Made by a program: the position numbers and the translations under genes
Shown here: piece by piece, positions 26,878-36,373 of the stretch
Numbering within the stretch: the stretch's first letter is position 1
How the letters are laid out: each line of letters opens with the position of its first letter
The notes under the pieces: model-generated
Databases searched by the model: none
Told to the model about the DNA's origin: nothing
Seen by the model: only the letters and a program-made list of their open reading frames with translations
DNA from: Chthoniobacteraceae bacterium
Lineage (GTDB): Bacteria > Verrucomicrobiota > Verrucomicrobiia > Chthoniobacterales > Chthoniobacteraceae
Direction: 5' to 3'
Length of the DNA stretch: 64,000 nt
Assembly: GCA_947471505.1 (NCBI GenBank)
Contig: CANIWM010000005.1
Span: forward strand, 1 to 64,000

Positions 26878-27566
26878 AGTATCTCGTCGCGGACGATGAC
26901 CCGCTGGTGTGCGAGACGGTGGAGGCGTTTCTTCAGAAGATCGAAGATACGGAGTTTTGCCTGAAGGTGGGCGATGGGCTGACGGCGCTTCAGGTGCTTT
27001 CGGCGGGGGGGATTGATGCGGTGTTCTTGGATTTGCAGATGCCGGAGCTAAATGGGCCGGAGGTTCTGCGGGCGTTGCCGCGCGATATTCCCATCGTGCT
27101 GATCAGTGCGAGTGCGGAGTTTGGGGCGGCCAGTTACGAGTTTCAGGTGGCGGATTATTTGGTGAAGCCGCTCGCTTTTCCACGCTTCGCGCAAGCAGTG
27201 GCGCGCATCCGGGAGCGGACGCAGGCGAAGGACGCGGCGCGCGGGGCGACGCCGTTGCGGGAGGTGTTTGTGAAGGATGGGACGAAGCTGGTGCGCGTGG
27301 TTTTTGAGGAACTGGTGCTGCTGAAGGCGGAGGCGAACTATGTGGAGTTCATCAGCAAAGAGTCGGCGGTGATGAGCTTGATGACGATCGGGCGGCTGGA
27401 GACGCAGTTGCCGCCGGAGTTCGTCCGCGCGCATCGCTCGTATATCGTGAACATCCGGCACATCACGAAGATCGAGGGGAACACGGTGTGGCTGGGGAAG
27501 CACTCGGTGCCGGTGGGCGAGTCCTACCGCGATGCGCTGCTGGCGCGCCTGCCGATGCTGCGGTGA
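26874..27566 (+). CDS. LytTR-family response regulator
   Basis: A 230-residue regulator. The receiver domain (1-115) has the acidic pocket ADDD and the phospho-acceptor D53 in AVFLDLQMPELNG, plus the conserved Lys in YLVKPL. The LytTR DNA-binding domain (about 130-230) has the hallmark RAHRSYIVNIRHI and VPVGESYRDAL. The GTG start at 26874 overlaps the rhomboid-like gene, so the two are co-translated. Direct coupling of a LytTR regulator to a rhomboid pseudoprotease suggests that a membrane event feeds into its regulation; this is inference. It ends 23 bp from the convergent peptidase stop. Confidence 0.95.
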   Translation: MKYLVADDDPLVCETVEAFLQKIEDTEFCLKVGDGLTALQVLSAGGIDAVFLDLQMPELNGPEVLRALPRDIPIVLISASAEFGAASYEFQVADYLVKPLAFPRFAQAVARIRERTQAKDAARGATPLREVFVKDGTKLVRVVFEELVLLKAEANYVEFISKESAVMSLMTIGRLETQLPPEFVRAHRSYIVNIRHITKIEGNTVWLGKHSVPVGESYRDALLARLPMLR

Positions 27567-27589
27567 ACTGAAAAAACGCTGTCGGGAGA

Positions 27590-28618
27590 CTACGGAGCGG
27601 CGACGAGCGCATTCACCACGGGCACTAGACCTTCCGCGACAATCGCCATTTTATTGTAGTCGAGCTTCTCCGCCGTGTCGCACACACGGTGGTAGCAGTG
27701 GTAGCGCGCGTGGGCCGTGTCGGTGACGCAAAAGGCGGTAATCCCTTCTTGGGTAAACGCCCAATCGTCAGACCACGCAATCAGCGGCACGACTGCCGGG
27801 ATGGCGACCGCTAGGCTCGGGAGCTTGTCCTTTTCTCCAAATGCTGCGTCCGCTTTCCGGATGAGTTCCTGCGGTCCCCATGTGCTGATAAATGCGACGT
27901 AGTTGCCCGTCTTCGGCAGACCGGCCACGTTCGGAAACGGATAAGTCTGCGAATCCTCATCCTGCGTGTAATAGCCGACGGTATCGAAAACCATCGCGCC
28001 AGTCAGCCTCTCACCATTGGCTTTGCACCAGCGGGCATAGACGAGTGAGCCCATGAATTCCGTGCGGAACCACGGCGGCTCCTCGTTGGTGAACGCTACG
28101 AAGCGAATGGTTTGCCGTGGATGAGTCCCGCGAAGGCGTCGCGCCAACTCGAGCATCACGGCGACGCCGCTGCCGTTGTCATTCGCGCCCGGCGTGCCCT
28201 GCAATTCGGGCAGCGGCGGACCGTGGACGCGCGGCGTGCTCATGGCCACACGAGTATCGTAGTGCGCGCCGATGGTGAAGATTCCCGGTCCCGAGCCCGG
28301 CAATTCCGCGATGAGGTTCCAGACTTTCACCGGCCCGTGCAAATCGAACTCCTGCTTCCTCACCGCGTATCCCATTGCACGGAACTGGCGTTCGATGAAA
28401 TCCGAGGCGGCGCACAGTTGCCCATACTGCCAAACATGACGCTCGCCTCTATGCAAAGGGTCCGCCCCGAGAGTCGTGAGATGCTGCACGACCGAGCGAA
28501 GGCGGTTCGCAGTCGAGCCTACAGCGGGCGCGGGCAGAGAGCCGGAACGCTCGGGACCCGAGCAGCAGACAAGCAACGCGCAGAGCGGAAGCCAAACACG
28601 CCGGACGATTCCTTTCAT
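27590..28618 (-). CDS. Exported M28-family zinc aminopeptidase-like protein
   Basis: A 342-residue protein with a hydrophobic N-terminus ending LLVCCS, a signal peptide and perhaps an imperfect lipobox. The M28 fold carries two-zinc ligands: H119 (GAHYDT), D147 (GANDNGSG), the Glu pair E179-E180 (TNEEPPW; proton acceptor and ligand), D212 (VFDTVGYY) and a late His in YHCYHRVCDT. Such enzymes are amino- or carboxypeptidases, or the related glutaminyl cyclases; the sequence alone does not decide. It converges with the LytTR gene. Confidence 0.9.
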   Translation of the reverse strand: MKGIVRRVWLPLCALLVCCSGPERSGSLPAPAVGSTANRLRSVVQHLTTLGADPLHRGERHVWQYGQLCAASDFIERQFRAMGYAVRKQEFDLHGPVKVWNLIAELPGSGPGIFTIGAHYDTRVAMSTPRVHGPPLPELQGTPGANDNGSGVAVMLELARRLRGTHPRQTIRFVAFTNEEPPWFRTEFMGSLVYARWCKANGERLTGAMVFDTVGYYTQDEDSQTYPFPNVAGLPKTGNYVAFISTWGPQELIRKADAAFGEKDKLPSLAVAIPAVVPLIAWSDDWAFTQEGITAFCVTDTAHARYHCYHRVCDTAEKLDYNKMAIVAEGLVPVVNALVAAP

Positions 28619-28657
28619 CGGACCAGGATTTTCATGCCGGCAATCATTTCGTAAGAC

Positions 28658-31369
28658 CTACGCCCCGAGCAACTGCCTTAGCACGTACGGCAGGATGCCA
28701 CCGTGGCGGACGTATTCTACCTCGATGGCGGTGTCTATGCGGCTGCGGAGAGTTACTTTGTCGGTGGTGCCGTTGGCGCGGTGGATTACTAGCGTGGCGT
28801 CGCTCATGGGCTTGATGTCGTCGTTCAGGCCGAGCAGGTCGAAGGTCTCGGTGCCGTCGAGTTTGAGCGTTTGGGCGGTCATGCCGTCGGGGAATTGGAA
28901 TGGGATGACGCCCATGCCGCAGAGGTTGCTGCGGTGGATGCGCTCGAAACTTTGCGCGACGACGGCTTTGACGCCGAGCAGCGCGGTGCCTTTCGCGGCC
29001 CAGTCGCGGGAGCTGCCGGTGCCGTATTCTTGTCCGGCGAAAATCATCAGCGGCGTCTTGGTTTGCGCGTAGAGCATCGCGGCGTCGTAGATGGGCATTT
29101 GAGTGCCGCCGTGCATCGTCACGCCGCCCTCGGTGCCGGGGCACATGAGGTTTTTGATGCGGACGTTGGCAAAGGTACCGCGCGTCATGATGCGGTCGTT
29201 GCCGCGACGCGAGCCGTAGCTGTTGAAGTCCTCAAATGCGACGCCGGCTTCCGTGAGGAATTTGCCTGCGGGCGAGGCTTTCTTGATCGCTCCGGCGGGC
29301 GAAATGTGGTCGGTCGTCACGCTGTCGCCGAAGATGCCAAGTGGGCGTGCGCCTTTGATTTCGCCGATGGTTCCGGCGGACATTCCGAAGCCGGTGAAGA
29401 ACGGCGGCTCCTGCACGTAAGTGCTCGCTTTGTTCCACTCAAACACGTCGCCGACGGTGCCGGGGATTTCGTTCCACTTCGGGTTCAGCGTCGCGAAGTC
29501 GGTGTAGAGTTTGCGGAAGACTTCCGGCGAAAGCGCGGTGCTCATCACGCTGCGAACCTCTGCCTGTGAGGGCCAGATGTCGCGGAGATAAACGGGCTGC
29601 CCGTTTTTCCCGGTGCCGAGCGGCTCGGTGGAGAGGTCAATGTCCACACGCCCAGCAAGTGCGAAGGCGACGACGAGCGGCGGCGACATGAGGAAGTTCG
29701 CTTTGATATTTTGATGCACGCGCGCCTCGAAATTGCGGTTGCCCGAGAGCACCGATGCGGCGACGAGATCATTTTCCGTCACCGCCTTTTCGATGTCCGG
29801 GTGAAGCGGGCCGCTGTTGCCGATGCACGTCGTGCAGCCGTAGCCGACGGTCTGAAAACCGAGCGCATCAAGATACTGCGAGAGCCCCGTTTTATCGAGG
29901 TAATCAGTGACGACTCGCGAGCCGGGGCCGAGCGAGGACTTCACAGCGGGGTTCACTTTCAGCCCGAGTTCGACGGCCTTTTTCGCCAGCAATCCCGCGC
30001 CGAGCATCACGCTTGGATTGCTCGTATTGGTGCAAGAAGTGATCGCCGCGATGAGCACGCTGCCGTTGCGGATGGACACGTCGCCGACTTGCGTCGGGTT
30101 CTCGCCCGTGAGCGTGAGCGCGACTTTTTTCTCCGCGAGTTCGGCGGCGGGTTTGCCGTAGCCGCCATCGGCCACGGACTTGGAAAAGAGTTCGCTGAAC
30201 GTGCTTTTGAGGTCCGTGAGATTAATGCGGTCCTGCGGGCGTTTCGGCCCAGCGACGCCGGGCACGACGGTCGCCAAATCCAGCTCCAACTCCACGCTGT
30301 AAGTCAGCTCGCCCTTCATCGGCACGCCCCACAAGCCCTGCGCTTTGTAGTAGTTCTCAAACGCAGCGCATTGCGCCTCCGTGCGCCCCGTGCCGCGCAG
30401 ATACGCGACGGTTTCTTCGTCAATCGGGAAGAAGCCCATCGTCGCGCCGTACTCGGGAGCCATGTTCGCAATCGTCGCACGATCCACCACGGCCAGCGCC
30501 TTCGCACCGGGGCCGTAAAACTCCACAAACTTCCCGACAACCTTCGCCTTGCGCAGCATTTGCGTGATGTGCAGCACCACATCCGTCGCCGTCACGCCCT
30601 CAGCCGGAGCGCAGGTGAGATTCACGCCCACGACTTCCGGCGTGAGGAAATAAACGGGCTGCCCGAGCATCCCCGCTTCTGCCTCGATGCCACCGACGCC
30701 CCAGCCGACGACGCCGAGCCCGTTGATCATCGTCGTGTGCGAATCGGTACCGACCAAAGTGTCCGGGTAGTAAGTATCGCCGCTCGAAAGCACGCCCTTC
30801 GCGAGGTATTCGAGGTTCACTTGATGCACGATGCCGATGCCCGGCGGCACGACGCCAAACGTCTCAAAAGCCTGCTGCCCCCACTTGAGCAATTCATACC
30901 GCTCGCGGTTGCGGGTGAACTCCAAATCGAGGTTCTTTTTCAGCGCATCGCCGCTGCCGAAAAAGTCCACCTGCACCGAGTGGTCCACCACCAAATCCAC
31001 TGGCACCAGCGGCTCGATCATCTTCGGGTCGCGACCCAGCCGCGAAACCGTCGAGCGCATCGCCGCAAGGTCCACAAGCAGCGGCACACCGGTAAAATCC
31101 TGCAACACCACGCGCGCCACCACGAACGGAATCTCGACTTGCGCGGGAGCCTTCGCGTTCCAGTTTGCGAGCAGCTTCACATCGTCCTCGCGCACGCGCT
31201 GTCCGTCGCAATTTCGCAACACGGATTCGAGCACGATGCGGATAGAAATCGGCAGCTTTGAAATCGGTCCGACGCCCGCTTTTTCCAGCGCAGGCAGGCT
31301 GTAAAAGGAACCTTGTTTTCCGTTGCCGAGATCGAATTTTGCGAGTGTGTTGAATGCGTCGTTGCTCAT
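28658..31369 (-). CDS. acnA: Aconitate hydratase (AcnA type)
   Basis: A 903-residue aconitase that isomerises citrate to isocitrate in the TCA cycle. The ATG at 31369 ([20 protein letters not shown]) is the family start; upstream open codons are not conserved. The [4Fe-4S] ligands are in [18 protein letters not shown] and [13 protein letters not shown]. Other motifs include [40 protein letters not shown] and [16 protein letters not shown]. Length is normal for AcnA/IRP1-type. It is divergent from the TolC-type gene 112 bp away. Confidence 0.98.
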   Translation of the reverse strand: MSNDAFNTLAKFDLGNGKQGSFYSLPALEKAGVGPISKLPISIRIVLESVLRNCDGQRVREDDVKLLANWNAKAPAQVEIPFVVARVVLQDFTGVPLLVDLAAMRSTVSRLGRDPKMIEPLVPVDLVVDHSVQVDFFGSGDALKKNLDLEFTRNRERYELLKWGQQAFETFGVVPPGIGIVHQVNLEYLAKGVLSSGDTYYPDTLVGTDSHTTMINGLGVVGWGVGGIEAEAGMLGQPVYFLTPEVVGVNLTCAPAEGVTATDVVLHITQMLRKAKVVGKFVEFYGPGAKALAVVDRATIANMAPEYGATMGFFPIDEETVAYLRGTGRTEAQCAAFENYYKAQGLWGVPMKGELTYSVELELDLATVVPGVAGPKRPQDRINLTDLKSTFSELFSKSVADGGYGKPAAELAEKKVALTLTGENPTQVGDVSIRNGSVLIAAITSCTNTSNPSVMLGAGLLAKKAVELGLKVNPAVKSSLGPGSRVVTDYLDKTGLSQYLDALGFQTVGYGCTTCIGNSGPLHPDIEKAVTENDLVAASVLSGNRNFEARVHQNIKANFLMSPPLVVAFALAGRVDIDLSTEPLGTGKNGQPVYLRDIWPSQAEVRSVMSTALSPEVFRKLYTDFATLNPKWNEIPGTVGDVFEWNKASTYVQEPPFFTGFGMSAGTIGEIKGARPLGIFGDSVTTDHISPAGAIKKASPAGKFLTEAGVAFEDFNSYGSRRGNDRIMTRGTFANVRIKNLMCPGTEGGVTMHGGTQMPIYDAAMLYAQTKTPLMIFAGQEYGTGSSRDWAAKGTALLGVKAVVAQSFERIHRSNLCGMGVIPFQFPDGMTAQTLKLDGTETFDLLGLNDDIKPMSDATLVIHRANGTTDKVTLRSRIDTAIEVEYVRHGGILPYVLRQLLGA

Positions 31370-31481
31370 GAGTCGAGCGACGAAAGCAGCCACCCCGCGA
31401 GTGTGCAAGCCGTCCGTGTTGCGATATATGCGCCAAAGGATTGAACTAACAGGAAACACCGAGGCTGGTTTTCACGGGACA

Positions 31482-32963
31482 ATGCTCCGAACCGTCACTG
31501 TCTTGTTTTTTGCCACCACCGCTTTTGCCGCCGAACCGCGCAGCCGAATCTTGGAGGTGAGCCTCGATGAATCCATCGGTATGGCGCTGAAAAAGAACTT
31601 CACTCTTGAGTCTGCGCGGCTGGAGCCGAAGAGCGCAAAAGAGCGTGTCACGCAGGCGAAGGGGCTCTTCGACCCCACGTTCGATTTTGGCTACACGCGG
31701 GGCGAGGCGACGACGCGCGACCAGTTCCGCCGCGATGCCACGGGGAAGGGCGGGCACTTTGAGTTTAACAGCATCTCGCAGAGCGCGACGTGGAGCACGG
31801 GGGTGAGCGGCGTGACGGCGTGGGGGCTCGGCTACGATGTGGGCGCAAGCACGCGCAGCCTCAGCGGTACGGGCAATTCGTTCGATCAAGATTTCAACAG
31901 CGAGGTCGCCTTCAGCCTGCGCCAGCCTTTGCTGCGTGGTGCCGGGACGGAGGTAAATCTAGCGAGCATCCGCGTGGCGCGGAACAATGTCGCGGTGTCG
32001 GAGTGGTCGGTGAAGCAGAGCGTGATGCAGGTCATCACGGACGTGATCGAGACGTATAACGATCTGCACTTCTCGCACGAAAATCTGGAGGTCGCACGAC
32101 GCAACCGAGGGCTCGCGGAGAAGCTGCTGCAAGACAACATCAAGTTCTTTGAACTCGGCGCCATGACCCCGTTGGATGTGACGACTGCGCGCGCCGAAGT
32201 CGCCTCTCGGCAGGAGGCTGTGATTACCGCGACGCGGGCGGTGAAGGACCAGGAAAATTTCCTCAAACAGCTCATCACCCGCGACATGATCCCGCTCCTC
32301 GGCACCCGCATCGAAATCTCCCCGCCAGAGTCGCCCGCCTTTACAGCGAATGTCGTCGCCGCAATTGAAAAGGCGCTGGAACTGCGGGCCGATTACCGGC
32401 AGGCGAAGCTCGATTTGGAGAACCGCCGAATCGTCCTCGTCGTGGAGAAAAACCAGAAGCTCCCACGCCTCGATCTGTCTGCCAGCCTTGCGGTGAACGG
32501 CTTCGACGACGACTTCGGCACGAGCGCCCAGCGCGCGGCTTCGCGCGACAAGACGGCGTGGAGCGGCGGTGCGACCTTCAGCGTGCCGCTCGGCAATCGC
32601 GAAGCGCGCGGGCGTGTGAATGCGGCGCAGATCGACATCGCGCAAGCACTGGTCAATTTACAACGGCTGGAGCAAGACATCGTCGTCCGCGTGGATAATG
32701 CCAGCGGCCAAGTGACCACAACGAAACAGCGCATTGAGGCCACCGAGGAGGCCAGTAAACTGGCCAAAGAAAGCCTCAAAGCAGGCGAAGCAAAGCTCGT
32801 CGCGGGCAGCGGGCGCATCTTTGAAGTACTGGAGCTTCAGCGCAAAGTCGCCGAAGCCGAGACAGCCGAACTGCGCGCCCGCTCGGACTACAACAAGGCC
32901 GTCGCCCGGTTTCACCTGCAAGTAGGCTCGACGCTCCGCACCCACGGAGTAAAGGTCGAGTGA
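31482..32963 (+). CDS. TolC-family outer membrane efflux protein
   Basis: A 493-residue protein. The ATG at 31482 gives a signal peptide MLRTVTVLFFATTAFAAEP; the frame is open upstream but overlaps the acnA start region. Two outer-membrane-efflux-protein repeats follow. Long helices contain the conserved LRQPLLRG motif, a TPLDVTTARAEVASRQEAV block typical of TolC, and a second repeat with KESLKAGEAKLVAGSGRIFEV. It would form the outer-membrane channel of a tripartite exporter, but no adaptor or pump lies beside it. The glycosyltransferase gene starts 3 bp after its stop. Confidence 0.92.
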   Translation: MLRTVTVLFFATTAFAAEPRSRILEVSLDESIGMALKKNFTLESARLEPKSAKERVTQAKGLFDPTFDFGYTRGEATTRDQFRRDATGKGGHFEFNSISQSATWSTGVSGVTAWGLGYDVGASTRSLSGTGNSFDQDFNSEVAFSLRQPLLRGAGTEVNLASIRVARNNVAVSEWSVKQSVMQVITDVIETYNDLHFSHENLEVARRNRGLAEKLLQDNIKFFELGAMTPLDVTTARAEVASRQEAVITATRAVKDQENFLKQLITRDMIPLLGTRIEISPPESPAFTANVVAAIEKALELRADYRQAKLDLENRRIVLVVEKNQKLPRLDLSASLAVNGFDDDFGTSAQRAASRDKTAWSGGATFSVPLGNREARGRVNAAQIDIAQALVNLQRLEQDIVVRVDNASGQVTTTKQRIEATEEASKLAKESLKAGEAKLVAGSGRIFEVLELQRKVAEAETAELRARSDYNKAVARFHLQVGSTLRTHGVKVE

Positions 32964-32966
32964 TTC

Positions 32967-33731
32967 ATGCAGATCGAAAAGTTTAACGTCCTCGGAGTCG
33001 CCGTCTCGGCGATGAACCTCGATATCGCCACGCAAGCCGTCCTCGACGCCTGCGCCTCGCGCACCAAAGGCTACGTCTGCGTCACCGGCGTCCACGGCAT
33101 CACCGAGGCGCAGAGCGATGCGGGCTTCCGGGCGATTTTGAACGGCGCATTCCTCAACACTTGCGACGGGATGCCGCTCGTCTGGGAAGGCCGCCGCGCC
33201 GTCGGGAGCTGGGTGGACCGCGTGTATGGGCCAGACCTCATGCTGCGAATCATGGAGGCGACGCGCGACGGGAAATGCACCCACTTTTTCTACGGCGGAG
33301 CGCCCGGCGTGGCCGACGCACTCAAGGCCGCGATGGATTCGCGCTTCCCCGGCGTCCGCATCGTCGGCACCTATTGCCCGCCCTTTCGCCCGCTGAATAC
33401 GGAGGAGGAAACCGAACTCACCGCCACGCTCGCGGAGAAAAAGCCGGACCTCTTTTGGGTCGGCCTCAGCACGCCGAAGCAGGAGCGCTTCATGTCCGCT
33501 TATCTGCCCAAGCTGGAGACGACGGTGATGTTTGGCGTCGGCGCAGCCTTCGACTTTCACACAGGCCGCATGAGCGAGGCCCCGCGCTGGATGATGCGCT
33601 GCGGCCTGCAATGGCTCCACCGGCTGTGCAGCGACCCGAAGCGCCTGTGGAAACGCTACGGCATCATCGTCCCCACCTACCTCTTCCGCATCCTCCTCCA
33701 GCGCACCGGGCTGCGGAAGTATCCGCTATAG
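32967..33731 (+). CDS. WecG/TagA/CpsF family glycosyltransferase
   Basis: A 254-residue GT26 family enzyme that transfers N-acetylmannosamine(uronic acid)-type sugars to lipid-linked glycans in cell-surface polysaccharide synthesis. Motifs in order: VTGVHGITEAQSD, NTCDGMPLVW (catalytic Asp), RVYGPDLML, FFYGGAPGVADAL, LFWVGLSTPKQERF and GVGAAFDFHTG. Length is normal. It sits 3 bp after the TolC-like gene, suggesting a link with surface polysaccharide export. Confidence 0.94.
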   Translation: MQIEKFNVLGVAVSAMNLDIATQAVLDACASRTKGYVCVTGVHGITEAQSDAGFRAILNGAFLNTCDGMPLVWEGRRAVGSWVDRVYGPDLMLRIMEATRDGKCTHFFYGGAPGVADALKAAMDSRFPGVRIVGTYCPPFRPLNTEEETELTATLAEKKPDLFWVGLSTPKQERFMSAYLPKLETTVMFGVGAAFDFHTGRMSEAPRWMMRCGLQWLHRLCSDPKRLWKRYGIIVPTYLFRILLQRTGLRKYPL

Positions 33732-33870
33732 AGCACCCAAGCCCGAAACGGACTCCGTTCTGTGAAAAATTTCGCTCCATCTGCATATTACAGTTGTCAC
33801 GAGTCGCCCTGCCCCACTAAACCGTCGCGCTTAAAGCAACCAGCCACAGAAAGGGGTGACACTTCATACC

Positions 33871-33987
33871 ATGCGCATTATCGCTCTAATCGCACTCGCA
33901 GCCGTAACATTCGGCTTCGCAGCTTGCTCCAGCTCACAATCGGCTCCGGCTCCCCAGCCCGGCCCATCGAAAGGCTACAAGAAGTAA
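33871..33987 (+). CDS. Tiny lipoprotein, 38 residues
   Basis: An ATG at 33871, preceded by AAGGGG about 15 nt upstream, starts a 38-residue peptide: a hydrophobic signal (MRIIALIALAAVTFGFAACS) with lipobox FAAC, then a Ser/Pro/Ala-rich tail ending in GYKK. A perfect intrinsic terminator follows 27 bp later, which supports a genuine, independently transcribed gene. Its role is unknown; small lipoproteins of this form (entericidin-like) are common in Gram-negative bacteria. Confidence 0.75.
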   Translation: MRIIALIALAAVTFGFAACSSSQSAPAPQPGPSKGYKK

Positions 33988-34014
33988 GCTGACTTCCCCG
34001 AAATGGGATTTCAC

Positions 34015-34049
34015 AGGCCAGACCGCACAACGCGGTCTGGCCTTTTTTT
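34015..34049 (+). terminator. Perfect intrinsic terminator after the small lipoprotein gene
   Basis: A 12-bp perfect stem, AGGCCAGACCGC (34015-34026) with GCGGTCTGGCCT (34032-34043) around a 5-nt loop, is followed by a run of T through 34049. This is the strongest rho-independent terminator in the window. Confidence 0.92.
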
Positions 34050-34102
34050 GCCGCCATCCTTACGTTGACGCGTTCCGGTGGTTGCGGCAAAGTGATCGCG
34101 TT

Positions 34103-34363
34103 ATGACTATGACGTTCGATATTCCAGCGGAGGTGCAAAGTGAGGTGGTGGGGATTCCGGGGCTGGATATGCGCGTGGCGCTGTTTTTGCGCCATGAGGC
34201 GCAACTTGAGCGGGTGCGACGCGAGCGGCACAGTGCGGAAGCGAGAGAGATTGCGGAGCGTGCCATGCGTGGAGCCGAGGCGGATAAAGCGGCTGGAAGA
34301 TCGCGGGAGGATGCGTTTGCGGAATTTCGCAAGCTGCACACCGAGGTGACGGAGCAACTGTAG
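34103..34363 (+). CDS. Antitoxin of a PIN-domain toxin-antitoxin pair
   Basis: An 86-residue protein of unrecognised family. The start ATG 34103 is followed by a second ATG at 34109; a TTG start further upstream is possible. The sequence begins with a short strand (MTFDIPAEVQSEV) and then is mostly charged helix (RVRRERHSAEAREIAERAM), as in antitoxins that wrap a toxin with their C-terminus. Its identity rests mainly on position: it ends 3 bp before a PIN-domain toxin gene on the same strand. Confidence 0.7.
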   Translation: MTMTFDIPAEVQSEVVGIPGLDMRVALFLRHEAQLERVRRERHSAEAREIAERAMRGAEADKAAGRSREDAFAEFRKLHTEVTEQL

Positions 34364-34366
34364 AGT

Positions 34367-34792
34367 ATGGCCGGACTGCGAGCTGTGCTGGATACGAACG
34401 TGTTGCTCGCCGCGAAAAGGAGCAACCATCCGACGAGCCCGAATATAGAGATTTTGGACCGCTGGCAGGCAGGCGAAACCGTGCTTCTTTATTCGATGGA
34501 TACGCTGACCGAGTATTCGGAGAAGCTGCTGGAGCATGGAGTTTCGCCAGCAGTTGTGGAGGCGCTATTGAGGCAGTTCGCGCAGCTCGGCGAGGTGGTG
34601 CCCATCGTATTCTTTCACTTCCGCCATTACCCCGTTGATGCGGATGACGTGATGTTTCTGCTCTGTGTGCTGAATGGAAACGCATCGCATCTCGTAAGCT
34701 ATGACGCACATCTCTTGTTGCTGCGTACGTATTACGAAACCGAAGTGTGCATCTGCGAGCCACTGGAGTTTTTGAGGAGTTGCCGGAAGTAA
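34367..34792 (+). CDS. PIN-domain toxin (COG1569 type ribonuclease)
   Basis: A 141-residue protein of the toxin component, PIN family. It has the PIN acidic residues in VLDTNVLLAA (Asp near residue 9), a Glu in LTEYSEKLL, the DADDVMFLL pair and the final Asp in VSYDAHLLLL, so a metal-dependent RNase active site is intact. It is likely a toxin that cleaves RNA, neutralised by the upstream partner. The pair lies between a strong terminator and two unknown genes. Confidence 0.85.
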   Translation: MAGLRAVLDTNVLLAAKRSNHPTSPNIEILDRWQAGETVLLYSMDTLTEYSEKLLEHGVSPAVVEALLRQFAQLGEVVPIVFFHFRHYPVDADDVMFLLCVLNGNASHLVSYDAHLLLLRTYYETEVCICEPLEFLRSCRK

Positions 34793-34947
34793 CGGCGCGA
34801 TCTTGGCGGGTTATTACCCCATCCCTTTATCCGTGCAGTCTTTCGCTGCCGACGGGCGGTCACCGAAACTGTTCCGCATCAAATCACACACGCATAAACG
34901 GCGTTGCGAAACCCCATGGCATCGCCGATGCTACCACCGTAATACCG

Positions 34948-35640
34948 ATGATTACTCCAACGTGTCGGGAAAGGCTTACAGCCGCAGATTTTGACTTCAT
35001 TATCCGCACACTCGCAGGCAGCGGCCAGCGCCGTTCAGCGTCTCTCGCTGAACTCCTCACCGACTCCGAGACACGCGACTCTATCCTAGATAGCGAGCCA
35101 CTTTTCCAAGCCGTGCTGGAAGCGGGCGCGAACCTCCAAATCTCCCCGCAGTGCTACTTCTACGTCCTCCTCCGCCACGTGCTGAAAGAGCACAAGCTCG
35201 CCAGCCGCGAGACTGCCGATTACCTCGCATCACTGCTGGAGAAATTTAGCCGCACCGAGCGAATGAGCGCACCCTCCGGCGCCGGCGAAGGGCCACAGCA
35301 ATACGTCAGCGACATGCTCCTCGCTTTGCAAAAAGCCGCCTCCACGCAAAGCTTCCTCCTCCGCGCGCACATCGGGAACTACACACTCTTCATCACCGGC
35401 GTCTTCCACGAGCGAGTCGAATGCCGCTCGCGACGCGGCGGGCCAGACGTCGAGTTCTTCGAGCACGTCGGCGCGACGAACTACTCCATCGCCGCCGAAC
35501 ACTCGATGGCCCGCGAGCACTCGCTCGCTCCCATCTTTCGAGAACTCGGCGAGCGATTCCACGACATCCGTCTTGCGCTCAACGACACCGCCGAGCGCCA
35601 CATGCACCTCGACGAACCTTCACCGCTCATCCTGCCATGA
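34948..35640 (+). CDS. Conserved-looking helical protein of unknown function, first of a coupled pair
   Basis: The ATG at 34948 gives 230 residues beginning MITPTCRERLTAADFDFIIR; the open frame upstream overlaps the PIN gene and is not used. The protein is soluble, largely helical and has no signal peptide. Noticeable stretches are CYFYVLLRHVLKEHKLASRE and a His-rich end (EHSMAREHSLAPIFREL, TAERHMHLDE). The stop overlaps the start of the next gene (ATGA), so both are made together. I do not recognise the family. Confidence 0.75.
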   Translation: MITPTCRERLTAADFDFIIRTLAGSGQRRSASLAELLTDSETRDSILDSEPLFQAVLEAGANLQISPQCYFYVLLRHVLKEHKLASRETADYLASLLEKFSRTERMSAPSGAGEGPQQYVSDMLLALQKAASTQSFLLRAHIGNYTLFITGVFHERVECRSRRGGPDVEFFEHVGATNYSIAAEHSMAREHSLAPIFRELGERFHDIRLALNDTAERHMHLDEPSPLILP

Positions 35641-36332
35641 GCACGCTCTTTCACGACATCACCCGTCTGCTGGAGCGCACCTACGCCAGCGCGGGCGTCG
35701 CGCTGGAAGATTGCATCATCCCCGAGCAACGCTGCGCCCAGCTCACTCATCTCGCTGGCGCGCAAGCCCGCGAACTCAGCCATCTTGCCCGCACCTTTCT
35801 TCGGCACAGCGGCGACAACCTCTTCATCGGGATCTACTACTCAAAGTGGCTCATCGACCACCTTGAAGCCCACGACCCGCGCCGCAGTCTCAGCGACACA
35901 AACATCGGCAGCCTCATTTCTTTCGTGGAAGAAATCGACCACGCCCTCCACGCCGCACTCGCATTCCGCCGAGGCATACCCGACGTCACCGCCGAGCCCT
36001 TCGTCCGCAATCTGGAACTCCAAGCGCGCGTCGATACCTACATGATCCTCCTGCTCTTCGTCGGCTTCTTCCGCAAGACCCAGCGCGTCTCCCTCGCTGA
36101 CAGGCGCTGGCTGCGATTCCACCTCTTCCAGCGCGAGAGCCACGACTACACCGACGCCGACCTCCGCGGCCGCTACATGGAAACCTCCGCGCTAGGACTC
36201 AAATACACGCGACTTCTCGACGCTCTAAACGCAGCCCGCCGAGTGGAAGAAATCCGCGTCTTTCATGCCCTGGATTATGACGAAAAAAAGGCGCGCATCC
36301 TCCAGCTCGCGGCCCCTCGAACGAAGGAATAG
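35637..36332 (+). CDS. Helical protein of unknown function, second of a coupled pair
   Basis: A 231-residue protein starting at the ATG of the ATGA overlap (MSTLFHDITRLLERTYAS). All-helical by eye, soluble, with acidic/His helices such as ISFVEEIDHALHAALAF and NLELQARVDTYMILLLF, which could bind a metal, though that is only an impression. It shares a similar helical character with its partner, and the same length. It converges with the large LTD/CotH gene, 41 bp apart. Confidence 0.75.
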   Translation: MSTLFHDITRLLERTYASAGVALEDCIIPEQRCAQLTHLAGAQARELSHLARTFLRHSGDNLFIGIYYSKWLIDHLEAHDPRRSLSDTNIGSLISFVEEIDHALHAALAFRRGIPDVTAEPFVRNLELQARVDTYMILLLFVGFFRKTQRVSLADRRWLRFHLFQRESHDYTDADLRGRYMETSALGLKYTRLLDALNAARRVEEIRVFHALDYDEKKARILQLAAPRTKE

Positions 36333-36373
36333 CCTCGAGCCTCTGCCCTTCTCCCCCTATCATAGCGAGAGCG

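Noticed and set aside
29711-31261. A 516-codon plus-strand frame opposite acnA
   Set aside because: Translation is Arg/His-rich with no domain and lies entirely within the well-supported aconitase gene.
33871-36332. The toxin-antitoxin pair plus two unknown genes as a phage-defence island
   Set aside because: No nuclease, reverse transcriptase, helicase or other defence hallmark apart from the PIN toxin was seen; the two unknowns have no defence motif.
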